Positions 32,366-40,384 of a stretch of 45,753 nucleotides of DNA are shown here, piece after piece (positions within the stretch are counted from its first letter, which is position 1; each line of letters opens with the position of its first letter). The notes beneath the pieces were generated by a model, which was given only the letters and a program-made list of their open reading frames with translations, did no database searches and had not been told where the DNA came from. Location of the stretch: assembly GCA_934447715.1 (NCBI GenBank), contig CAKSER010000009.1, positions 1 through 45,753 of the forward strand, read 5' to 3'. The DNA is from an uncultured Eubacteriales bacterium. GTDB lineage: Bacteria > Bacillota > Clostridia > Oscillospirales > CAG-272. The translations under genes were made by a program, and so were the position numbers.

Positions 32366-32698
32366 ATGGATATCGGCGATTTATTAATCGAGCTATTTTT
32401 TGATTTAATATTTGATGGAGGTCTGAGTATAGCGGCCAACAAAAAAATACACAAAGCTGTCAGATATCCGATTGCAATACTTATTCTTCTGTTTATGCTT
32501 TTGATTTTGGCCCTTATAGCTTTTATCGGAATAAGAATAATTGCAGAATCTCGAGGAGCTTGGGAAACTGTGGGTGGCATCGTGCTCATTGCATTTGATA
32601 TTTTCCTTATAGTACTCGGAGTATTAACTACAAGATTATCGATAAAGGAAAAAATGCAAAATCAAAATCGACAGCTTAATGAAAAAAACAAAGAATAA
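32366..32698 (+). CDS. Small hypothetical membrane protein
   Basis: 110 residues, AAGGAAGG before ATG 32366. Two strongly hydrophobic helices lie at about 34-58 and 68-90, linked by ESRGAWETVGG. The N-terminus is amphipathic and the tail basic and polar (IKEKMQNQNRQLNEKNKE), probably cytoplasmic. No family is recognised, and it does not resemble ATP synthase accessory protein AtpI. It is separated from atpC by a terminator. Confidence 0.75.
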   Translation: MDIGDLLIELFFDLIFDGGLSIAANKKIHKAVRYPIAILILLFMLLILALIAFIGIRIIAESRGAWETVGGIVLIAFDIFLIVLGVLTTRLSIKEKMQNQNRQLNEKNKE

Positions 32699-32790
32699 AA
32701 CCGACAACATGACTTTGTAAAGGATTGGCGGCACCGGATTACTGTAAACTTGAATAATTTTAAATTCAAATAATAAAGGAGCAGATTATC

Positions 32791-33348
32791 ATGAGAAAGA
32801 ATTTTGGTGCAAATACATGGATGTACCCGCTGCCTGTGCTGATTGTAGGCAGCTATGACGAGCAAGGAAAGCCGGATGCAATGAATGCGGCATGGGGCGG
32901 AATCTATGACGGAAATCAGGTTATTCTCTGCCTCAGCGCCGGACACAGAACAACAAAAAATATCAAGTCACGCGGCGCCTTTACTGTCAGCTTTGCGGAT
33001 GCAAAGCATGTCGCAGCCTGCGATTATGTCGGCCTTGTTTCCGCAAACAATACACCCGACAAGATGGAAAAGGCAGGCTTTACCACCGAAAAGAGCACAC
33101 ATGTCGATGCGCCGATCATTTGCGAGCTTCCGATGACCCTTGAGTGCAAGCTTGTTAAGGTAGGCGAGGACGGACACATTATCGGAGAGATCGTCAACAT
33201 CAGCGCCGATGAGAAAATCCTCGGTGATGACGGTATGCCGGACGCCTCAAAGCTTCAGGCAATCACCTTCGACCCGGTTCACAATTCCTACCTTGTTATC
33301 GGCGGTAAGGTAGGAAGCGCGTTTTCCGACGGCAACAGCCTGAAATAA
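32791..33348 (+). CDS. Flavin reductase-like FMN-binding protein
   Basis: 185 residues, AAGGAGCAG before ATG 32791. It has the flavin-reductase-like split barrel: YPLPVLIVGSYDEQGKPDAMNAAWGGI at the start, CLSAGHRTTKNIKSRGAFTVSFADA, an LVSANNTPDKMEKAGF segment and a C-terminal YLVIGGKVGSAF. Such proteins bind FMN and reduce it or other substrates with NAD(P)H; the specific partner is unknown. A short palindromic TTGAAT/ATTCAA element lies at about 32751-32770 upstream and could be an operator. Confidence 0.88.
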   Translation: MRKNFGANTWMYPLPVLIVGSYDEQGKPDAMNAAWGGIYDGNQVILCLSAGHRTTKNIKSRGAFTVSFADAKHVAACDYVGLVSANNTPDKMEKAGFTTEKSTHVDAPIICELPMTLECKLVKVGEDGHIIGEIVNISADEKILGDDGMPDASKLQAITFDPVHNSYLVIGGKVGSAFSDGNSLK

Positions 33349-33389
33349 AAACAGGCTTCAGCCGATAATACTCTTTAAAACAAAAAATG

Positions 33390-33423
33390 AGCAGATAGAA
33401 TTAATTTTCTGTCTGCTTTTTTA
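33390..33423 (+). terminator. Rho-independent terminator
   Basis: The stem AGCAGA/TCTGCT (33390-33395 with 33412-33417), extended imperfectly inward, is followed by TTTTTTATTCTTTT, 42 bases after the flavin reductase-like gene. Confidence 0.8.
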
Positions 33424-33619
33424 TTCTTTTATCCTGTTATATTCATTTATGCGCAAAATATTTTCGCGCCGTGGCAATAAATCGGAAAACAACATAATAT
33501 AATACTACCGAACAGCACTTAATCGGGTCAAACGGAAGGAGAATTTTGTCGAATTTAAACTAGTTTTGACTTATTGATTGTTTCTTTGTCGAATCAGATC
33601 GGAACCGTAATTTTAGGTA

Positions 33620-33648
33620 TTGACATTTTTAGATATGTGCTATATACT
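33620..33648 (+). promoter_or_regulatory. Consensus promoter driving a long leader
   Basis: TTGACA (33620-33625), a 17-base spacer and TATACT (33643-33648). The next start codon is about 330 bases downstream. Confidence 0.85.
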
Positions 33649-33654
33649 GTAAAT

Positions 33655-33880
33655 AGATGGTGAAGCTACCAAGAAAGAGTTTGTGAGCCTTTTGCATACA
33701 AATCTGAGTTTTTCCGGCATATAACTTCCGGTCGGCGCCGATATAAAAAACGGAAGCTCTGTATACTAAAAATCAGATTTCAAACTTCTGTCTTTAAAGA
33801 TAGCTGTTGCGATTTTGCTGCCTTGCAGATATGAAGGTCGGCAAATTGCAAAATATATCACCCTTTTTTGGGTTTTGATA
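33655..33880 (+). ncRNA. Structured 5' leader, candidate regulatory RNA
   Basis: Between the promoter and the lipoprotein gene there is no open frame of note but strong pairing potential. AAATCTGA with TTTTT (33700-33713) pairs with AAAAA plus TCAGATTT (33768-33780). Nested inside are CTTCCG/CGGAAG (33725-33730 with 33751-33756) and the palindrome TCGGCGCCGA (33732-33741). A second imperfect hairpin (about 33805-33853) and a small ACCC-T6-GGGT element (about 33861-33873) follow. It does not match a riboswitch class I know. An alternative is that it is the decayed remnant of a mobile element. Confidence 0.4.
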
Positions 33881-33987
33881 AAGATAAGGTTATTTATACG
33901 CATCTGATGCAAAGTCACTGTCAGAAATTCATAAACTATCATAAAAATAAACGTAAACGCAATAAAAAAACAAAAAGGAGAAGCGTT

Positions 33988-34638
33988 ATGAAAAAAATTA
34001 TTGCTTTTTGTATGCTGTTTATTTTAGCTGCAGCTATGCTGGTATCCTGCAAAACATCTGCCGCAGGCAAGCCTGATGACGGCACCTCAAGTAAAGCAGA
34101 AACAACAGAGCCGACACCGGCTACCACCGATTCATCGGTTACAGACCCTAAAGGAACCATAAAGATTTCCAATACCAAAACAAGATGCATCGTTGACCTT
34201 GACTTCACAAAGGAAACCGACTGCAATGTTACAATCAACCTGGAAATTCCGGACGATGCCGTTTTGGAGGATCCTGCTGACACAAATTCATATATCTATT
34301 TAAGATACAGCAATGAATATAAGATGAACATCCCCATGATTAAAATTTTCCCTCTGAGCAAAATCACAAAGGATTTCACCTTTGATGAAAATCTCTGTGA
34401 ATATTATAAACCGGATGCAGCGCACTATGACCGCCTGAAAAATTACAGTGCGAAGACAGGCAGGACAACAGTCAACGGATACGACTATGTTATTTATGAT
34501 CTTTATGAAGGCAGCAGATATTCGGCATTTGCCTTTGTCCGCCTGAACGATGAATATATCATCGGACTGAATTTTGAGGGCGGCATGCTCACAGAAGCCG
34601 AGGCAATAAATATAGTAAACTCGACTACTCTCGGCTGA
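33988..34638 (+). CDS. Hypothetical lipoprotein
   Basis: 216 residues. ATG 33988 is chosen because AAGGAGAAGCG precedes it; an in-frame extension upstream has no such site. The signal MKKIIAFCMLFILAAAMLVSC has lipobox LVSC (Cys 21). A Thr/Ser/Asp-rich linker (to about 55) leads to a beta-rich domain (KTRCIVDLDFTKETDCNVTINLEI, NGYDYVIYDLYEG, SAFAFVRLNDEYIIGLNFEG). No known family is recognised. It is monocistronic, with its own promoter, long leader and terminator. Confidence 0.82.
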   Translation: MKKIIAFCMLFILAAAMLVSCKTSAAGKPDDGTSSKAETTEPTPATTDSSVTDPKGTIKISNTKTRCIVDLDFTKETDCNVTINLEIPDDAVLEDPADTNSYIYLRYSNEYKMNIPMIKIFPLSKITKDFTFDENLCEYYKPDAAHYDRLKNYSAKTGRTTVNGYDYVIYDLYEGSRYSAFAFVRLNDEYIIGLNFEGGMLTEAEAINIVNSTTLG

Positions 34639-34698
34639 TCGTGCCGGTCTGCCTTTGCTAAATCAATGCTTTAAGCAACAGAATATATAGTATAGGTA

Positions 34699-34745
34699 AG
34701 CGGACTCCGTTTGGATTTCTCCAAACGGGGTTCGCTCTTTTTTTA
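34699..34745 (+). terminator. Rho-independent terminator
   Basis: A long stem (34699-34715 with 34720-34736, AGCGGACTCCGTTTGGA/TCCAAACGGGGTTCGCT, two G-T pairs) with a TTTC loop is followed by CTTTTTTTTAT. Confidence 0.93.
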
Positions 34746-34751
34746 TAAACG

Positions 34752-34845
34752 ACTTAGGTTAAGCCTGAGCTCAACCTATGCAAGCCTCCTGCGGCACGGT
34801 CTATAACGTGCCGCAGAAAACAACTCGGGCTTAAGTTGTTTTACG
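34752..34845. repeat. Three-hairpin structured element with complementary loops
   Basis: A perfect 10-bp hairpin CTGCGGCACG/CGTGCCGCAG (34789-34798 with 34807-34816) is flanked by two smaller hairpins: AGGTT/AACCT at about 34756-34777 and AACAACT/AGTTGTT at about 34820-34841. Their loops are complementary to each other (TTAAGCCTGAG with CTCGGGCTTAA, one G-T pair). It lies between the lipoprotein terminator and the 3' end of the endolysin gene. Function unknown. Confidence 0.55.
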
Positions 34846-34878
34846 CCTGCAATCTGCATTGATGCTTTTCTTCGTTAA

Positions 34879-35808
34879 TTACTTCTTTTCTCTTGTAATC
34901 TTGACGTTGTTAACGTATGTAAGATTGTGGTTGTGTGCCATCGATGCGGTTAAGGTACGGATAGCGCCTACCTGGCTTGTGGAGGAGCCTGCCGCAGAGT
35001 CAAGAACATATATATCAGAGAGTGTCTTGCAGGAGTTAACATACTTGAACGCAACAACCCAGTGCTCATTGCCTGCAGTGTTTTTGCAATGGAGCAAAAC
35101 GGGTCTGCCGAGGTTGATCTGTCTTGCAATCTTGTTAATGTAGTTCGATCCCGGGAAATCCTTAAAAGAAGTCTTCGGCGTCCTTCCGAGATACGATCCG
35201 GCATTTTCTGCAGCTGCACCGCAGTCGATGATATCCTGAATTGTATAGTTTCTGGACTTGTCATAATAGGATGCAAGGTTTGCCTGGCAGCAGACTCCGC
35301 AGCCGTAATCAATTATCCAGTCGGGATTTCCGCTGTAGCTCTGGCTTACGTTAACCGGCATGGTAAGTGTCTTGCTTGCCGGGATTGCTCTTTTTTCGAT
35401 ATCCCAAAGCTGATTTTCCGCATTTGTAGCTGCCGCCCAGTAAACGTTTGCACCGTTGCCTGTTCCGCCTGCGGTAAGATATCTGTTTGTGTAGTTTGTA
35501 AGCTTAATTTTGTAGCAGTCACCGGACTTTTCAAATGTAACCGCCGAGTCGGTATCGTTTCCGCTGATCGGAAGGACGTCGCAGTTCCAGTTTGTTCCGG
35601 AGCGGTATGCGTTAAGTCCGAAGGTCTTGTCGATTACCGATTTAACCTTGACATTGCTGCCGAGAGAACTGATTTCCCAAACCTGCTCGGTTGTGCCGCT
35701 GTCCTGCCAAAGAGTAACGTTCTGGTTGTTTGTAAGAGATGTTACATTGCTGCCGTAAATATTGAGACATCTTGCTGCTCCAACGTTTGTAATAATGTAT
35801 TCTGCCAT
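34879..35808 (-). CDS. Endolysin-like protein: ricin-B lectin domain plus C39-type cysteine peptidase
   Basis: 309 residues without signal peptide. Residues about 3-137 form a ricin-type beta-trefoil with three repeats ending in QVWEISS, TFEKSGDCYKIKLTNY and NQLWDIEK, likely for wall or glycan binding. Residues about 150-305 are a papain-like C39 family domain: YGCGVCCQANLASYY with the probable nucleophile C170, His 249 in NEHWVVAF and D270 in YVLDSAAG. Lack of a secretion signal and the adjacent holin and XhlA-like genes indicate release through a holin, as for phage lysins. It would cleave peptidoglycan cross-links or another peptide. It is the last gene of the minus-strand cassette. Confidence 0.8.
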   Translation of the reverse strand: MAEYIITNVGAARCLNIYGSNVTSLTNNQNVTLWQDSGTTEQVWEISSLGSNVKVKSVIDKTFGLNAYRSGTNWNCDVLPISGNDTDSAVTFEKSGDCYKIKLTNYTNRYLTAGGTGNGANVYWAAATNAENQLWDIEKRAIPASKTLTMPVNVSQSYSGNPDWIIDYGCGVCCQANLASYYDKSRNYTIQDIIDCGAAAENAGSYLGRTPKTSFKDFPGSNYINKIARQINLGRPVLLHCKNTAGNEHWVVAFKYVNSCKTLSDIYVLDSAAGSSTSQVGAIRTLTASMAHNHNLTYVNNVKITREKK

Positions 35809-35943
35809 TTTTAAAACTCCTTTTAATTTAATTTTTTTTAAATTTGGATTTTGTTAACACCGGGATTAACCTTTGGTTATTCACGGTTCGCTAAGCCTTT
35901 AGCTTAAGCTTTTTTTGTCTTGTGGTTGCGTAATGATTTCTTG

Positions 35944-36231
35944 CTACTTTTTCTTTTTTGCCTGAACATATAGCTGATTCACATATACACTGGCTCCGGC
36001 AATAAGAATGCCCTGCGTCACAGCCGTAAATATTGCAGATGCTATTTCCTTAATGTCGGAAAGATTTGCGGTTGCTATCACCCAAACGGCTGAAAGCACA
36101 ACCGAAAAAATGCCCAGTACTGTAGGAATCCACTTATCAGGCAGCTTGCTTTTCTTAAGACCGACCCCGATGAAATATACAACCGGAATCAGAATCAGAA
36201 GCTCTGTTTTGATGTAATCCTGAAAGTTCAT
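35944..36231 (-). CDS. Phage-type holin
   Basis: 95 residues. Three hydrophobic segments (about 10-27, 34-55, 63-88) and a basic LYVQAKKKK end. The motif YFIGVGLKKSKLPDKWIPTVLGIFSV and IFTAVTQGILIAGASVYVNQL match the A118-like holin family (Phage_holin_5_2). Holins open the membrane for endolysin. It sits between the XhlA-like gene (13 bases upstream) and the endolysin gene. Confidence 0.85.
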   Translation of the reverse strand: MNFQDYIKTELLILIPVVYFIGVGLKKSKLPDKWIPTVLGIFSVVLSAVWVIATANLSDIKEIASAIFTAVTQGILIAGASVYVNQLYVQAKKKK

Positions 36232-36244
36232 AGAATAGTCCTTC

Positions 36245-36532
36245 TCAAATGAGTATCAATCCGATGACCGTTGAAATTATACCGCCTGCCAATGCTGCGA
36301 TTATTGCAGTTACAATCTGCTGCAATCGAAGCCTCGGAATCGAATCAATTTCTTCGATCTTTCGTTCGTGCCGTTCCAGATGCTCATTTGTATGTTTTAA
36401 TTCGTTTGCAAGTGTTACAAGCGTTTCGTTCATTGAGCGAATTTCAGCCTGTACCTCTTTCATGGCACTCATGTCACGCTCCAAGATTTTGATTCTTTGC
36501 TCGTGACCTTCGACAGTAACATCAATGTCCAT
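36245..36532 (-). CDS. XhlA-like hemolysin/lysis protein
   Basis: 95 residues, AAAGGAGGT before ATG 36532. A long coiled coil (about 8-65: EQRIKILERDMSAMKEVQAEIRS, ELKHTNEHLERHERKIEEID) precedes a C-terminal membrane helix (about 72-94). This is the layout of XhlA, which together with a holin and an amidase lyses the cell in Bacillus PBSX. First gene of the lysis cassette. Confidence 0.8.
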   Translation of the reverse strand: MDIDVTVEGHEQRIKILERDMSAMKEVQAEIRSMNETLVTLANELKHTNEHLERHERKIEEIDSIPRLRLQQIVTAIIAALAGGIISTVIGLILI

Positions 36533-36569
36533 CTTGTTTTTTACCTCCTTTCTTGGCTGTGTCTACAGT

Positions 36570-36604
36570 ATAAAAAACAACCCCGACAGTCTGTGTCAGG
36601 GTTG
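36570..36604 (-). terminator. Rho-independent terminator upstream of the lysis cassette
   Basis: In the minus direction CAACCCTGACA pairs with TGTCGGGGTTG (36604-36594 with 36588-36578, one G-U), followed by TTTTTTATAC. It would stop transcripts arriving from the hydrolase-acetyltransferase gene before the lysis genes. The T-run overlaps a TATACT that could serve as a -10 element. Confidence 0.85.
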
Positions 36605-36767
36605 AAAAATTAAATATTATTTTTTAATATAGGAAAAAAACGTATTTTTCGAGCTGTCGGATTAACAAAATTTCAACTCGGTTTTGCCTTTTATTTTTTG
36701 CATTCTGCATACAGGCACTAATCGAAAAAATCTCTTATAATCCGCTTCGAAAAATGCAGAAAGAAAT

Positions 36768-37841
36768 CTAAAAATTCAATTCAAGATAGCTCCTGAAAGG
36801 ATTGAAGCCTATTGATTCATAAAATTTCTTTGCCGGTTCGTTGAATTCCCAAACATCAAGCGTCAGCCTTTCAAATCCATTTTGCTTCGCCTCGGATTTC
36901 AGAAAATCGATCAGCGCCGTGCCGACCCTGCATCTGCGGAATTTTTCGTCAACTCCGAACTCATCAACATGAATAAATCGCTGTGCGCACATGTATGCGG
37001 ATTCCGGCTTGTCGGTATAATTTACAATCGCAAAGCCGCAGAGCGTTTTATTAACAAAGGCAGCAAAAACATCATAATCCGGCAGGTCGAATATATCATA
37101 GACATGCTGAGCGAGACTGCCGCCGAAGCCGGGTCGGAATATGTCCGGACGCCCCTTTGCATGCAGCTCGCTTACCGCTCTTCGAAGCTTGTTTATGCGC
37201 TCAAGCTCGTCACGCGTTGCCCTTCTTACAACCGGAATATGCTCTTCTGCATTTCTTATCCAGCTGTCAAGAAAGCTCATCTGCTCTTCTGTATGGAACC
37301 AATGCTCCCCACCGGGCATGACTGTAAGATAAGCATGATGCTTTTCTGCAAAATCGGATATTACTTTAAACGGTGTAAGATTATCGCGCTCGCCGTAAAG
37401 AATACAGGTCGGAACATTAAAAGAAATCGGATGCTCTCTTACATAGCAAAGGTAGCGCCATGACAATGTCTCACCGAAATCGGCTTTAATCTCGCCCTTT
37501 TCTTCAAGCTCGGTTTCGGTCACTTTTGCCTGCTGCATCATCCTTAAAATCAGATCCTCCATATTGACAATCGGAGAAATGAAATATGCCCTGTCAACAA
37601 GTTTTCTGTCAAGTGAATATATAGAAAAAAGTGCGCCGATGCTGTTTGCAATCAGTATGATGCTTTCAAAGCTCTTTTTCTTTTCGGCAAAATAATCCGG
37701 AAACTCCTTTTTTGCCTCCCACGGTGTTTGCGATTTATAGTCAAAGCCGATTATTTCATAATCAGGAAAAAGTGCCTTATAATGCCCGACTTCCTCTGCC
37801 GATCCGCCCTTTCCGTGAACATATATTACTGCTTTTTTCAT
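36768..37841 (-). CDS. Alpha/beta hydrolase fused to GNAT acetyltransferase
   Basis: 357 residues, stop TAG. Residues 1-205 are an alpha/beta hydrolase: YVHGKGGSAEE oxyanion region, nucleophile elbow ANSIGA with Ser 67, CILYGERDNLTPF with the likely acid, and GGEHWFHTEEQ with the catalytic His. Residues about 208-357 are a GNAT N-acetyltransferase: VVRRATRDELERINKLRR, DEFGVDEKFRRCRVGTALIDFL (acetyl-CoA loop RCRVGTA) and ERLTLDVWEFNEPAKKFYESIGF. The two domains together suggest paired deacylation and acetylation of small molecules; substrates are unknown. Translation probably begins at ATG 37841, soon after the purine operon terminator. Confidence 0.88.
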   Translation of the reverse strand: MKKAVIYVHGKGGSAEEVGHYKALFPDYEIIGFDYKSQTPWEAKKEFPDYFAEKKKSFESIILIANSIGALFSIYSLDRKLVDRAYFISPIVNMEDLILRMMQQAKVTETELEEKGEIKADFGETLSWRYLCYVREHPISFNVPTCILYGERDNLTPFKVISDFAEKHHAYLTVMPGGEHWFHTEEQMSFLDSWIRNAEEHIPVVRRATRDELERINKLRRAVSELHAKGRPDIFRPGFGGSLAQHVYDIFDLPDYDVFAAFVNKTLCGFAIVNYTDKPESAYMCAQRFIHVDEFGVDEKFRRCRVGTALIDFLKSEAKQNGFERLTLDVWEFNEPAKKFYESIGFNPFRSYLELNF

Positions 37842-37868
37842 TTTGCGGTATCCCCTTATATTTTTTTG

Positions 37869-37915
37869 AAAAAGACGCAGTGCATAATCGGCTTTGCGAT
37901 CAGCACCGCGTCTTT
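37869..37915 (-). terminator. Rho-independent terminator of purC-purF
   Basis: An imperfect stem (AAAGACGC/GCGTCTTT, 37871-37878 with 37908-37915, extended by GTGC/GCAC) is followed in the minus direction by TTTTTCAAAAAAAT. It lies about 150 bases after the purF stop. Confidence 0.75.
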
Positions 37916-38062
37916 GCGTCCGGCTTATCTGTCTTTATTTTAAATATGATTTACCGTTTTGTCAAGCGGTTCTCGGTCACTTGCCTCTTTTTAAATACTC
38001 CCCCGATGTGAACAGATCATCATAACTCTTTAAGCACGGCGGCATAGGAATTTAGCTTTGAA

Positions 38063-39508
38063 TTATTCGTTGCCGTTTTCCTTATTTTCCGAAATTTTAA
38101 TTTCAAATCTGTTTTTCATAGGAGCTGACGGTATTTCGGTCGGGTAATTTCCGTCAAAGCAGGCGGTGCAATAGCCGGTGCCGTGAACGCCCTTTGCAAT
38201 CTGCTTGACGCTTTCAACGCTTAAATATCCGAGTGAGTCAACACCGATAAGCTTTGCTATTTCATCAACAGAGTGTTTGCAGGCTATCAGATTTTCCCTT
38301 GAGTCGATATCCGTTCCGTAATAGCACGGGTTCATAAACGGAGGTGCGGATATGCGCATGTGTATTTCTTTGGCTCCCGCCTCACGCAAAAGCTTTACTA
38401 TTCTGGCGCTTGTGACACCCCTGACTATTGAATCGTCTATCATAACAACTCGCTTGCCGCGTACCACCTCGGCTATGGTGTTAAGCTTGATCTTAACCTT
38501 ATCCTCGCGGCTTTTCTGCCCCGGTGCTATAAAGGTCCTGCCTATATATTTATTTTTTATAAAGCCTATTTCATACGGTATACCCGATTGCTTTGAGTAA
38601 CCGAGAGCAGCATCCAGTCCCGAATCCGGCACGCCTATTACCACATCAGCCTGCACAGGGTGCTCAAGCGCCAAAAACGCGCCTGCCCTTTGCCTTGCGG
38701 TATGTACCGAGCAGCCGTCTATTACAGAATCCGGACGCGCAAAATAAATGTACTCAAAAACGCAAAGCGAACAGGGAGCTTTTTTGCAATGGTCTTCAAT
38801 GGTTCTTACCCCGTTCTTATCGAATACTACTATTTCGCCGGGCTTAATATCGCGTATAAATTCAGCACCCACCGCATCAAGCGCGCAGCTTTCGGAGGCA
38901 ACTATATATCTTCCGTCCTGCGTTTTGCCGTAGCAAAGCGGACGAAATCCGTTTTCATCGCGCACGGCAATTAGCTTTGATGGCGACATTATAACAAGCG
39001 AATATGCGCCCCTGATACGGTTCATTGCAGCATTTACCGCCTGCTCGATCGAAGGGGCTGTAAGACGCTCCTTTGTTATAATATACGATATTACTTCGGT
39101 ATCGCTTGTAGTGTGGAAAATCGAGCCTTCAAGCTCCAGCTGCCGCCTTAGCTCGCCGGAATTTACAAGATTGCCGTTGTGCGCCAGAGCCATCTTCCCT
39201 TTTATGTGATTTACCACAATCGGCTGCGCGTTGCTGCGGTCATTTGAACCGGTGGTGCCGTAGCGGACATGACCTACCGCAATATTGCCCTCCCCCAGGC
39301 GCTCTATTATTTCGGGCGTGAAAACATCGTTTACAAGCCCCGTGTCCTTATAATCCTTAAAAACGCCGTCATCATTTACAACAATTCCGCAGGACTCCTG
39401 ACCGCGGTGCTGAAGGGCGAACAAGCCGTAATACAGCGTGCTTGCAACATTGCTTACCTCTGCGGAATACACACCGAACACACCGCATTCTTCTCTTAAG
39501 CTGCTCAT
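38063..39508 (-). CDS. purF: Amidophosphoribosyltransferase
   Basis: 481 residues. It makes 5-phosphoribosylamine from PRPP and glutamine, the first committed step of purine synthesis. A short propeptide MSSLREE precedes the catalytic Cys 8 (CGVFGVY). The glutaminase domain has VGHVRYGTTG and ALAHNGNL; the phosphoribosyltransferase domain has the PRPP loop VVMIDDSIVRGVTS. Cysteines expected for the iron-sulfur type enzyme of Bacillus are present (around CSLCVFEYIYFARPDS, in NLIACKHSVDE, and CTACFDGNYP). It is encoded 15 bases after purC and shares its promoter and riboswitch. Confidence 0.96.
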   Translation of the reverse strand: MSSLREECGVFGVYSAEVSNVASTLYYGLFALQHRGQESCGIVVNDDGVFKDYKDTGLVNDVFTPEIIERLGEGNIAVGHVRYGTTGSNDRSNAQPIVVNHIKGKMALAHNGNLVNSGELRRQLELEGSIFHTTSDTEVISYIITKERLTAPSIEQAVNAAMNRIRGAYSLVIMSPSKLIAVRDENGFRPLCYGKTQDGRYIVASESCALDAVGAEFIRDIKPGEIVVFDKNGVRTIEDHCKKAPCSLCVFEYIYFARPDSVIDGCSVHTARQRAGAFLALEHPVQADVVIGVPDSGLDAALGYSKQSGIPYEIGFIKNKYIGRTFIAPGQKSREDKVKIKLNTIAEVVRGKRVVMIDDSIVRGVTSARIVKLLREAGAKEIHMRISAPPFMNPCYYGTDIDSRENLIACKHSVDEIAKLIGVDSLGYLSVESVKQIAKGVHGTGYCTACFDGNYPTEIPSAPMKNRFEIKISENKENGNE

Positions 39509-39523
39509 TTAAGCCTCCGAATA

Positions 39524-40234
39524 TCAGTTGCCGAAAACTCTTTTCATCATTTCCTTGTATGCGTCCTCAACGCCGCCCATATCACGGCGGAAACGGTCCT
39601 TATCAAGCTTTTCATTTGTATCGGCATCCCAAAAACGGCAGGTATCGGGTGATATCTCATCCGCCAAAACAATCGTACCGTCTTTAAGTCTTCCGAATTC
39701 AAGCTTAAAGTCTACGAGCTTTACATTAAGCGAGAGGAAATACTCCTTAAGAATATCGTTAATTTTAAAAGCCATAGCCTTAATTTCTTCAATTTCCTTT
39801 TTGGTCGCAAGCCCCAAAGCCTGTGCATGATAGGAATTTATAAGCGGATCGTGCAGATCGTCATTTTTGTAAGAAAACTCAATAGTAGGCTCCGAAAATA
39901 CAATACCCTCCTCCACGCCGTAGCGCTTGGCAAACGAGCCAGCTGAAATATTGCGGATTATAACCTCAAGCGGCACTATAGATACTTTTTTAACCACCGT
40001 TTCGCGGTCGTTCAGCTCTTCAACAAAATGCGTGGGGACATTATGACTTTCAAGCAAACGGCAAAGAAAATTTGACATCCTGTTGTTAATAACGCCCTTA
40101 CCTGATATTGTGCCTTTTTTAAGGCCGTCAAGCGCGGTAGCGTCATCCTTATACGATACTATCACCAAATCAGGGTCATTTGTAGCAAAAACCTTTTTTG
40201 CCTTGCCTTCGTACAGAAGTTTTGTTTTTTTCAT
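39524..40234 (-). CDS. purC: Phosphoribosylaminoimidazole-succinocarboxamide synthase
   Basis: 236 residues, ACGGAGG before ATG 40234. It ligates aspartate to CAIR using ATP to form SAICAR. Typical signatures are LLYEGKAKKVF at the start, EVIIRNISAGSFAKRYG (about 93-109), LVDFKLEFGR (about 177-186) and ADEISPDTCRFWD (about 193-205). Length is normal for the short bacterial form. First gene of the purC-purF operon behind a ZTP riboswitch, which fits since ZMP (AICAR) arises two steps after this reaction. Confidence 0.97.
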   Translation of the reverse strand: MKKTKLLYEGKAKKVFATNDPDLVIVSYKDDATALDGLKKGTISGKGVINNRMSNFLCRLLESHNVPTHFVEELNDRETVVKKVSIVPLEVIIRNISAGSFAKRYGVEEGIVFSEPTIEFSYKNDDLHDPLINSYHAQALGLATKKEIEEIKAMAFKINDILKEYFLSLNVKLVDFKLEFGRLKDGTIVLADEISPDTCRFWDADTNEKLDKDRFRRDMGGVEDAYKEMMKRVFGN

Positions 40235-40296
40235 TTTAAATTTCCTCCGTTAATTAAAAAACAGCACACCTATCCTTTAAACTAAAAAAGAATAAG

Positions 40297-40372
40297 TATG
40301 CCCAGACGGTCGGCATATAAGCTTTTCGGTTCACGTGGTGCTCCACTTATCCGTCAGTCCCGAAAAGCCCTT
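40297..40372 (-). ncRNA. ZTP (pfl) riboswitch
   Basis: Read on the minus strand, TTTTCGGGACTGACGGATAA, then a GTGGAGCACCAC hairpin and GTGAACCGAAAAG form the first half. After a short linker comes ATGCCGACCGTCTGGGCAT, the second conserved element (usual core CCGCCUGGGCA; here one C to U change). This is the two-part aptamer of the ZTP/ZMP riboswitch, which turns genes on when the purine/one-carbon alarmone ZTP rises. It lies between a consensus promoter and purC. No classical terminator is seen in the remaining 60 bases, so control may be at translation or by the downstream T-rich stretch. Confidence 0.9.
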
Positions 40373-40384
40373 TCGTATGACACG

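Noticed and set aside
34879..36532. Intact prophage
   Set aside because: No integrase, terminase, capsid, tail or phage repressor genes flank the lysis cassette; purine and ATP synthase genes lie on either side.
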